In this document: piece after piece, positions 61,801 to 64,000 of the stretch | Layout: each line of letters starts with the position of its first letter | How positions within the stretch are numbered: the first letter of the stretch is position 1 | DNA from: Solea solea | Lineage: Eukaryota; Chordata; Actinopteri; Pleuronectiformes; Soleidae | NCBI RefSeq assembly: GCF_958295425.1 | Contig: NC_081136.1 | Coordinates: forward strand, 16,690,881-16,754,880 | Length of the DNA stretch: 64,000 nucleotides | Direction of reading: 5' to 3' | The notes under the pieces: generated by a model | Database searches by the model: none | The model's input: only the letters and a program-made list of their open reading frames with translations | What the model was told of the DNA's origin: nothing | Made by a program: the position numbers and the translations under genes

Positions 61801-63326
61801 TGATTGGGTTACACTGAACAAACACTGGCAGCTACCTGATGGCTGGGATAAAGCTTACATCTGTTCCTCACATCAGCGCCGCCAGGGAGCTGCAGCCTGT
61901 ATCACAGCACTTAGCGCCAGGTCCTCTGCTCTGTGTCTGTCTGTGTCACCCCTTTCCCTTTCTCTTCCTCACGCCTTTTGAGCCTTAACGCTTTTGTCAT
62001 GTGTTTTTTTGCCCTGATGGACATTTTGCAACTTCACTTTAGCACAGTTTCTTTCTTTTTTTTATTACTATTTTGCAAGTCACTGAACAGTGCACCCAAA
62101 ATATTTCCCTATGTAAAAAAAAACATAGCCCTAAAAGAAAAGAATATAACAGAGCACATAGGACAGAAGGGCCAAATACATTTACAAGTATGGAAGACTT
62201 GAAGTACACTCAAACTGTATTGCTTAACTCAAAAATGTTATTTTAATTTAAAAGGTAAACAACAGTGAGGACTTTTGCGAGGTAAAAGGTAACTGCTTCA
62301 GTATCTTTTTTCCACAGCTGGCTAATCTTCTTTATCAAGAGCCTGTGGTTTGTTTTGGGCTCAAGTGACCTGTTGCCTCTGCTGGCAGTGGTGTGGCTGC
62401 TCTCCTAGCTATTTCACTCTCCACCTATTGTTTAGGACTCTGCAACAATTTTCAACCAGGTAAAGGGACAGAGTTGCCATCAGACATGCGGTTATTGTCT
62501 GTGCGAACTTCGCAAATATCTTGATTGTGCCTTGTTGTTTGAGAAAAAGTCAAACCAGTTCTATATAACGCGGTGGAGTTCTTTTTAGGGACCAACTCGT
62601 CTGTTTTGTTTCATTTTTAGCCATGAATACCTGCTACACTCTGAATCAAGCAGGATGGGGAATGAGAAATCCATGGCCATTTTTTATTGGGCTGGTATGA
62701 AGTGGACAAACAAATAGTGTGATTTGGCCGAGGAAACAATTGCGTCATAGACAAAATTACGATCTCTCTCCTTTGGCAGATCATCAACACATTGTAGTTC
62801 TTCATAATCTAATATTATCATATTGCCCACACCTAATTTGAACACAGACTTTATGCTATTAGGTATACATTTATAATGAGAGTGATAAATACTTATTGAT
62901 ATTGTGCATAACTGCAATAAAGCAGATATAAACTGGCTTCAGAAAACATTTATTATTTCCTGTCTGCTGCTGTATTAATCATTTTAATTATTATTTTTTG
63001 TTTCGTATTCACTTGGTGATACACCTAATCACATAAAAAACAAGAAGATTGTCATTGTGCGACATCTGGTTTAAGAAAGTATATAATGTAAGAAAAGACA
63101 ATAAAGAAAAAGTATTTAAAAAAACATTATTGCTTAAGAAACTGTTGGTTAGAATTAGGCTCAAAAAGTGGAACAGATGGACTGAGAGCACTTGTATTTA
63201 GTGTGACTAAACATAAGTAAGTCGGGGAATCTTTTTTAATCTAATTTAAAAGAAACGTAAGAAGTACCAGTGGGACTAGAAATTACTTTTGTAACTTACC
63301 TTTAGCCCTTCTGGCCCCTCAGGACC
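21022..63326 (-). CDS. col25a1: COL25A1, collagen type XXV alpha 1 chain (3' part, 30 exons in window)
   Basis: Thirty GT-AG exons on the - strand encode Gly-X-Y repeats interrupted by short non-collagenous linkers. With all exons used there are 483 codons before the stop. The order of peptides from 38009 to 21976 matches what I recall of human COL25A1: [19 protein letters not shown], an 8-residue linker exon, [46 protein letters not shown]. By family knowledge this is a type II transmembrane collagen (CLAC precursor), expressed in neurons and muscle. It is shed by furin-type cleavage, found in amyloid plaques and needed for motor innervation. The window covers a collagenous domain equivalent to COL2, a 24-residue linker (NC3-like), COL3 and the cysteine-containing C terminus. 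The cytoplasmic tail, membrane segment and cleavage site are outside. Every internal exon is phase 0 at both ends. No disrupting mutation was found. Confidence 0.95.
21249..21463. mobile_element. MITE with TTAAAGYGGAACT ends
   Basis: The left end ttaaagtggaactatgc and the right end, reverse-complemented ttaaagcggaactttgc, form a 17-base inverted repeat with two mismatches. The element is 215 bases, with no coding capacity. It lies in the last col25a1 intron. Confidence 0.7.
21482..21850. mobile_element. MITE with TTAAAGCTGCAGTGNGTAA ends
   Basis: The left end ttaaatctgcagtgcgtaac and the right end, reverse-complemented ttaaagctgcagtgtgtaaa, are inverted repeats. It begins 19 bases after the preceding MITE. 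Related copies are at 6527, 8945 and 52724. Confidence 0.7.
21976..22014 (-). CDS. col25a1: col25a1 exon w28 (C-terminal non-collagenous end)
   Basis: 39 bases encode [13 protein letters not shown], the signature C terminus shared by collagens XIII, XXIII and XXV. The donor AAG/gtaaga is near-consensus, so splicing to the terminal exon at 21024 is expected. Read-through would add VRQVYPE before a stop. Confidence 0.94.
22015..23828. other. col25a1 intron before exon w28
   Basis: AT-rich intron of 1.8 kb. No exon, RNA gene or clear mobile element seen. Confidence 0.6.
23829..23906 (-). CDS. col25a1: col25a1 alternative exon w27b (canonical-type)
   Basis: 78 bases, 26 residues: [15 protein letters not shown] then [11 protein letters not shown]. 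It matches the human canonical exon as I recall it ([26 protein letters not shown] in two halves). Acceptor gcaaacag, donor gtacag. The cysteine likely takes part in interchain bonding near the C terminus. Confidence 0.92.
24266..24352 (-). CDS. col25a1: col25a1 alternative exon w27a (lysine-rich)
   Basis: 87 bases, 29 residues: [16 protein letters not shown] then [13 protein letters not shown]. Acceptor atccacag, donor gtatgt. It ends in the same LDAPC-X-L hinge as w27b and is phase 0 at both ends, so it can substitute for or precede w27b. The Lys-Lys clusters would give a very basic end to the triple helix. Confidence 0.88.
24353..26306. other. col25a1 intron before exon w27a
   Basis: A 1.95-kb intron. 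A long - strand open frame (24083-24718) is exon w27a plus intron read-through, not a separate gene. No other feature seen. Confidence 0.6.
26307..26360 (-). CDS. col25a1: col25a1 exon w26
   Basis: 54 bases encode [18 protein letters not shown]. Donor gtagat. Confidence 0.93.
26829..27050 (+). repeat. tRNA-derived SINE, GCCCATGGCCAAGTGG family, copy 1
   Basis: The head gcccatggccatgtggaaag is followed by a body with ggacactctaaattaacccc and the tail ccaggaagggcatatgggcc. The central part is deleted relative to the other copies. Confidence 0.65.
27234..27260 (-). CDS. col25a1: col25a1 exon w25
   Basis: 27 bases encode GAPGTPGLD. Acceptor atttgcag, donor gtaagt. Confidence 0.92.
28236..28289 (-). 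CDS. col25a1: col25a1 exon w24
   Basis: 54 bases encode [18 protein letters not shown]. Human counterpart as recalled: [18 protein letters not shown]. Donor gtaagt. Confidence 0.95.
28422..28475 (-). CDS. col25a1: col25a1 exon w23
   Basis: 54 bases encode [18 protein letters not shown]. Acceptor ttgcag, donor gtaaga. Confidence 0.94.
29226..29261 (-). CDS. col25a1: col25a1 exon w22 (possibly alternative)
   Basis: 36 bases encode [12 protein letters not shown]. Acceptor accacacag has few pyrimidines; donor gtgagt is strong. Confidence 0.85.
29686..30012. repeat. GGGCTGCAACTAACG-type dispersed element
   Basis: The left end is gggctgcaactaacg, followed by repeated ATCGATTAATC motifs. The right end is aattgagtgattgtttcagt. 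Related fragments are at 19263-19420 and 48478-48592, a very common fish repeat type. Confidence 0.55.
30233..30313 (-). CDS. col25a1: col25a1 exon w21 (possibly alternative)
   Basis: 81 bases, 27 residues: [15 protein letters not shown] then [12 protein letters not shown]. Strong acceptor ttcccag and donor gtaagt. In the human isoform I remember, the exon equivalent to w20 joins directly to that of w23, so w21 and w22 may be alternatively included. Confidence 0.9.
30530..30558. repeat. (TATC)n/(TGTC)n microsatellite
   Basis: Compound tetranucleotide repeat in a col25a1 intron. Confidence 0.9.
31382..31408 (-). CDS. col25a1: col25a1 exon w20
   Basis: 27 bases encode GPHGFPGPK. Acceptor gttttttag, donor gtaaat. 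Confidence 0.92.
32282..32480 (+). repeat. Tc1-like element end fragment
   Basis: It begins taatggacaaacgtatttgg then ccacaccggttaa, clearly related to the end of the element at 36484. The rest is truncated or diverged. Confidence 0.5.
32646..32696 (-). CDS. col25a1: col25a1 exon w19
   Basis: 51 bases encode [17 protein letters not shown]. It is the only collagen exon here that does not start with Gly. It matches the human [18 protein letters not shown] segment as I recall it. Confidence 0.94.
32816..32878 (-). CDS. col25a1: col25a1 exon w18
   Basis: 63 bases, 21 residues: [18 protein letters not shown] then GSS. The final GSS joins II of the next exon to make a G-S-S-I-I-G interruption. 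Confidence 0.94.
33000..33080 (-). CDS. col25a1: col25a1 exon w17
   Basis: 81 bases, 27 residues: [15 protein letters not shown] then [12 protein letters not shown]. Donor gtaaga. Confidence 0.94.
33422..33700. mobile_element. MITE with CAGGGTTCCCA ends
   Basis: It starts cagggttcccacaccgtgg and ends cccatgggaaccctg, an 11-12 base inverted repeat. Both sides carry a six-base direct repeat CTTCTC. No coding capacity. It lies between exons w17 and w16. Confidence 0.7.
33815..33859 (-). CDS. col25a1: col25a1 exon w16
   Basis: 45 bases encode [15 protein letters not shown]. Donor gtaagt. The intron before it is only 121 bases. Confidence 0.93.
33981..34025 (-). CDS. col25a1: col25a1 exon w15 (start of COL3)
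   Basis: 45 bases encode [15 protein letters not shown]. Acceptor gtgtgcag, donor gtataa. Confidence 0.93.
34026..36118. other. col25a1 intron between w14 and w15
   Basis: A 2.1-kb AT-rich intron with a (TA)n tract at 35566-35584. No other feature recognised. Confidence 0.6.
36119..36142 (-). CDS. col25a1: col25a1 microexon w14 in the linker
   Basis: Only 24 bases, encoding KITSITVT, with acceptor ccactgcag and donor gtaaat. The human counterpart as I recall it is RITTLTVT. It completes the 24-residue linker before the next collagen domain. Confidence 0.9.
36600..37650 (+). pseudogene. Tc1-like transposase pseudogene
   Basis: The reading frame is broken several times. Recognisable blocks include one around 36890-36990 (short frames with HTSLTSP and RCSGVKL), [10 protein letters not shown], and the C-terminal end. 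The region that would hold the later catalytic aspartate and glutamate is missing, replaced by a 275-base nested insertion. Confidence 0.65.
37238..37512. mobile_element. Nested MITE with about 72-base inverted repeats
   Basis: The arms 37238-37309 and 37441-37512 are inverted copies of one another, including cctcagtttcccct, gaaatatcttcattctt, cacgtgccca and agtgacacttggtc. A 131-base loop separates them. The element sits inside the Tc1-like transposon and so inserted after it. Confidence 0.75.
37763..37827. repeat. (AC)n(AT)n microsatellite
   Basis: Compound dinucleotide tract, 33 bases downstream of the Tc1-like element end. Confidence 0.95.
37932..38009 (-). CDS. col25a1: col25a1 exon w13: end of COL2, start of non-collagenous linker
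   Basis: 78 bases, 26 residues: [10 protein letters not shown] followed by the non-collagenous [16 protein letters not shown]. This linker is highly conserved with human as I recall it and identifies the gene. In the related collagen XIII the equivalent linker is a predicted coiled-coil that nucleates trimers. Confidence 0.95.
38330..38475. repeat. Intronic repeat, copy at 38.4 kb
   Basis: It shares gtgatgctccatttgatttg and gtgattggaat with 42352-42490. The two copies lie in different col25a1 introns in the same orientation. Confidence 0.6.
38676..38720 (-). CDS. col25a1: col25a1 exon w12
   Basis: 45 bases encode [15 protein letters not shown]. Donor gtaaat. Confidence 0.93.
38915..39075 (+). 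repeat. tRNA-derived SINE, copy 2
   Basis: It reads catagccaagtggtaatg, then gggttgccgcc, aagagtccccaccaggtca and cctgagcaaggcacccaact, the standard body of this SINE family. Confidence 0.65.
39176..39220 (-). CDS. col25a1: col25a1 exon w11
   Basis: 45 bases encode [15 protein letters not shown]. Donor gtgagc. Confidence 0.93.
39840..39908 (-). CDS. col25a1: col25a1 exon w10 with a one-residue interruption
   Basis: 69 bases, 23 residues: [15 protein letters not shown] then EIGPFGPK. The GKG step leaves one residue between glycines, a small break in the helix. Donor gtcagt. Confidence 0.92.
40060..40256 (+). repeat. tRNA-derived SINE, copy 3
   Basis: It reads tttggcttgtaagcagaggt, ctggttgaaatccc (degenerate B-box), acaaagtacccaatccccat, gacattctaaaattgacccc and ggtaccaagcccagataaat. 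Confidence 0.65.
41957..42019 (-). CDS. col25a1: col25a1 exon w9
   Basis: 63 bases, 21 residues: [19 protein letters not shown] then TK. Donor gtatgg. Confidence 0.93.
42352..42490. repeat. Intronic repeat, copy at 42.4 kb
   Basis: Direct-repeat partner of 38330-38475. It includes cttacagcatgaggtgtgat and the same gctccatttgatttg core. Confidence 0.6.
43028..43336. mobile_element. hAT-like MITE with GGTTTGGTACAG inverted ends, copy 1
   Basis: The left arm ggttcggtttggtacagtac and the right arm, reverse-complemented cagtttggtttggtacagca, form the inverted repeat, with outer gtttccaccgagtgg-like sequence. An inverted-orientation fragment is at 56395-56540. Confidence 0.6.
43637..43681 (-). 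CDS. col25a1: col25a1 exon w8
   Basis: 45 bases encode [15 protein letters not shown]. Acceptor gtgtag, donor gtaaat. Confidence 0.93.
44320..45890. repeat. Local duplication block A (contains exon w7)
   Basis: Segments gtcagcacaagcagaatg (near 44397), gatcacaactcat (near 45166) and ggaaattgttattggcatgt (near 45801) recur in the same order in block B. Block A also holds a common fish repeat at 45211-45262 (actttattgatcccacattg) that block B lacks, so that insertion came after the duplication. Confidence 0.65.
45642..45677 (-). CDS. col25a1: col25a1 exon w7
   Basis: 36 bases encode [12 protein letters not shown]. It sits inside a locally duplicated block, and a possible relic of a second copy is near 46152-46168. 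Confidence 0.9.
45955..46700. repeat. Local duplication block B
   Basis: Same order of segments as block A in compressed form: gtcagcacaagcagaatg near 46002, gatcacaactcatgtgg near 46137, and ggaaattgttattggcatgt near 46354. Its right part (46440-46640) also pairs with 49470-49560 plus 50498-50740. Confidence 0.6.
46959..46991 (-). CDS. col25a1: col25a1 exon w6 with a triplet interruption
   Basis: 33 bases encode [11 protein letters not shown]. The GSSAAG segment breaks the Gly-X-Y pattern (four residues between glycines), which is common in transmembrane collagens. Donor gtgagt, acceptor tttcttag. Confidence 0.88.
48238..48440 (-). repeat. tRNA-derived SINE, second copy of the 6050-6238 type
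   Basis: It shares ttcagccattcac, cgttcatac, tttcatacccattcaca and the head aatcaaacccacaacttcaa with the first copy, also on the - strand. Confidence 0.55.
49561..50497 (+). mobile_element. 5'-truncated non-LTR retrotransposon (LINE) copy
   Basis: It carries reverse-transcriptase fragments on the + strand: [17 protein letters not shown] at 49566, LFADDT near 49706, [20 protein letters not shown] at 50050, and [20 protein letters not shown] then [16 protein letters not shown] up to 50430. The 3' tail is tccctaaatggagaagccgaaagaagacg-like, typical of this fish LINE type. The edges are fixed by comparison with the empty paralogous site near 46440-46460. It is frameshifted and internally rearranged, so inactive. 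I do not assign a clade. Confidence 0.7.
49566..50453 (+). pseudogene. LINE reverse transcriptase pseudogene
   Basis: The catalytic F-A-D-D motif survives, but the frame breaks soon after. About 300 bases (49760-50040) of unrelated repeat-like sequence replace the expected middle, and a further frameshift lies near 50140. Only the C-terminal piece (50047-50453) keeps a longer open frame. Confidence 0.65.
50498..52720. other. col25a1 intron interior
   Basis: The left 240 bases belong to the local duplication. A pyrimidine-rich block (51600-51890) gives open frames without recognisable similarity. No gene supported. Confidence 0.5.
52724..53430. mobile_element. Long copy of the GCTGCAGTNNGTAAC MITE family
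   Basis: It starts aaagctgtagtccgtaactt and contains ggaagtgattagttttatgt and cctcagtcagatcggataat, shared with 21482-21850 and 8945-9240. A poly-A run of about 21 sits at 53217-53237. The right end is diverged. Confidence 0.55.
54141..54185 (-). CDS. col25a1: col25a1 exon w5
   Basis: 45 bases encode [15 protein letters not shown]. Donor gtatgt. A 7.1-kb intron follows, the longest in the window. Confidence 0.92.
54740..54990 (-). repeat. Dispersed repeat with a gtcgccagtcc / catgcaaactcc tail
   Basis: It includes ggacaggtcgccagtcc, caaactccatagag and ggcaacagtgctagcccc. Similar tails are at 1835-1862, 15715-15830 and 27850-27940. A small inverted repeat tgccgacccaggcccttggt / cggcctgggtcgaca is visible inside. 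Confidence 0.5.
55979..56085 (+). repeat. tRNA-derived SINE, copy 4
   Basis: The best-preserved head: gggcagcccatggccaag, then cttggcttgtaaccggaggg, then B-box-like gccggttcaagag at 56031-56043. The body is truncated. Confidence 0.7.
56395..56540. mobile_element. hAT-like MITE, inverted fragment of the 43028-43336 family
   Basis: Reverse-complemented it reads tttggaatggtaaagctcag, ggtcaggctttc and ggaaggcggggtttgttctg, matching 43071-43160 of copy 1. Confidence 0.6.
57091..57117 (-). CDS. col25a1: col25a1 exon w4
   Basis: 27 bases encode GEMGERGEK. Acceptor ccaacag, donor gtaaag. Confidence 0.9.
57649..57693 (-). CDS. col25a1: col25a1 exon w3
   Basis: 45 bases encode [15 protein letters not shown]. 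The donor gtctga is weak, the poorest in the gene, so inclusion may be partial. Confidence 0.88.
58358..58450 (+). repeat. tRNA-derived SINE, copy 5 (diverged)
   Basis: It reads ggcagcccaagtggaaggaa, then ttgggcttgtaattcaaggg and ttgccctccctgggcgc. Truncated. Confidence 0.5.
58621..59151. mobile_element. hAT-like MITE with GGCGCTTTTCCAT ends, copy 2
   Basis: The left end tgcacttttccattacacag and the right end, reverse-complemented ggcgcttttccattgcacgg, form the inverted repeat. Internal gtacctgctctggc, tggccactgattgg and gagtcatgagcg match copy 1 at 17369-17842. No coding capacity. Confidence 0.75.
59152..60672. other. col25a1 intron before exon w3, distal part
   Basis: No exon or mobile element recognised. 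AT-rich toward 60000-60600. Confidence 0.55.
60673..60717 (-). CDS. col25a1: col25a1 exon w2
   Basis: 45 bases encode [15 protein letters not shown]. Acceptor tttccag, donor gtgagt. Confidence 0.92.
60718..63299. other. col25a1 intron between w1 and w2
   Basis: A 2.6-kb intron with a (CA)n tract at 61721-61741. Otherwise nothing recognised. Confidence 0.6.
61721..61741. repeat. (CA)n microsatellite
   Basis: Ten uninterrupted CA units. Confidence 0.9.
63300..63326 (-). CDS. col25a1: col25a1 exon w1 (first in window)
   Basis: 27 bases encode GPEGPEGLK, with acceptor ttatag and donor gtaagt. Upstream exons lie beyond 64000. Confidence 0.88.
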
Positions 63327-64000
63327 CTATAAATGAGAGGAGACAGAGAAAGAGAAAAATAGAGGAGGAGAAAAGTAACAGTTTGTGTCAGATGAAATGA
63401 TATGATTTCCACTGCCAACATGGTCACAGCAGAGAGACTGGTAGAATACCACACTGTGTGCAAACCCTTTAGGCAAAATGGAATCACAATAAATCCCTTG
63501 TTAATAAAAATAAAATAAAAAAATGACTGAACACACTCAGATTTTTTTTCCCCACTGAGTTGCTCCATAAACACGAATGTCTAATGAGACCATGAATAAC
63601 AAAATCCTCTATGGTTTTATCTTTTTATGTTGATCTGTGTAATAATTTGTTTTAGTGAGTATATAAACTTAACCTGTTTTGACTGTTCTACATTTTACGT
63701 CTTCAGTCCAACACAGAGAGGTTCATTTCCTGAACAGGCCAATAGCTGGAAAGATTTACTAAGCTAATACACATTAGGGTAGAAAAGGCGCCACATCTTT
63801 AACTGAGATTTAAGTCTGTGATAGATGTGTCTGGGAGAACAGGATTATATTCTCAACCTGCCATGTCAGATGTTCAACCTCCTCCACCAGAAATTGCTTA
63901 TAAATGTGACTGTTTTATGATTAAAAAAAGAAAAACCAAGATAAAAGTGCTGTTTGGCCAAAGTTGGCTAAATCTAAGCCCTGAACTGACGCAATATCCC
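63327..64000. other. col25a1 intron upstream of exon w1, running off the window
   Basis: No Gly-X-Y exon is visible up to the window edge, so the next 5' exon lies outside. Confidence 0.6.

Overview
The window is vertebrate nuclear DNA, almost certainly from a teleost fish. It holds spliced genes with GT-AG introns. Their encoded proteins align residue for residue with what I remember of human OSTC, ETNPPL and COL25A1. The introns carry the usual teleost load of short DNA transposons (MITEs), tRNA-derived SINEs, Tc1-like relics and dinucleotide repeats. The three genes lie in the order and orientation known from human chromosome 4q25, so this is a conserved synteny block. All exon boundaries were read by hand from splice signals, reading phase and protein continuity.

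Layout. Positions 1-1.8 kb hold the last three coding exons of ostc (+ strand; the first exon lies left of the window). Positions 3.0-14.6 kb hold a complete 13-exon etnppl gene (- strand, 489 residues), tail-to-tail with ostc. Positions about 20.8-63.3 kb hold the 3' part of col25a1 (- strand): 30 exons, counting two alternative C-terminal exons and a terminal exon that starts with the stop codon. Its 5' exons (cytoplasmic, transmembrane and early collagen domains) lie right of the window. The 14.7-20.8 kb interval between etnppl and col25a1 has no gene I can support.

The genes do not form a pathway. ostc makes a subunit of the ER oligosaccharyltransferase. etnppl makes the PLP enzyme that degrades phosphoethanolamine. 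col25a1 makes a transmembrane collagen. Every internal col25a1 exon seen here is a multiple of 3 and begins and ends on a codon boundary, so any one can be skipped without a frameshift. The most interesting biological point is a pair of neighbouring exons (24266-24352 and 23829-23906) that each encode a collagenous stretch ending in a Leu-Asp-Ala-Pro-Cys-X-Leu hinge and can each join the same next exon. Further points are a 24-base microexon in a non-collagenous linker, and a locally duplicated stretch at 44-51 kb in which one copy preserves the empty site of a LINE insertion found in another.

I found no CRISPR array, prokaryotic operon, rRNA, functional tRNA gene or exogenous virus, and nothing that amounts to a wholly new system.
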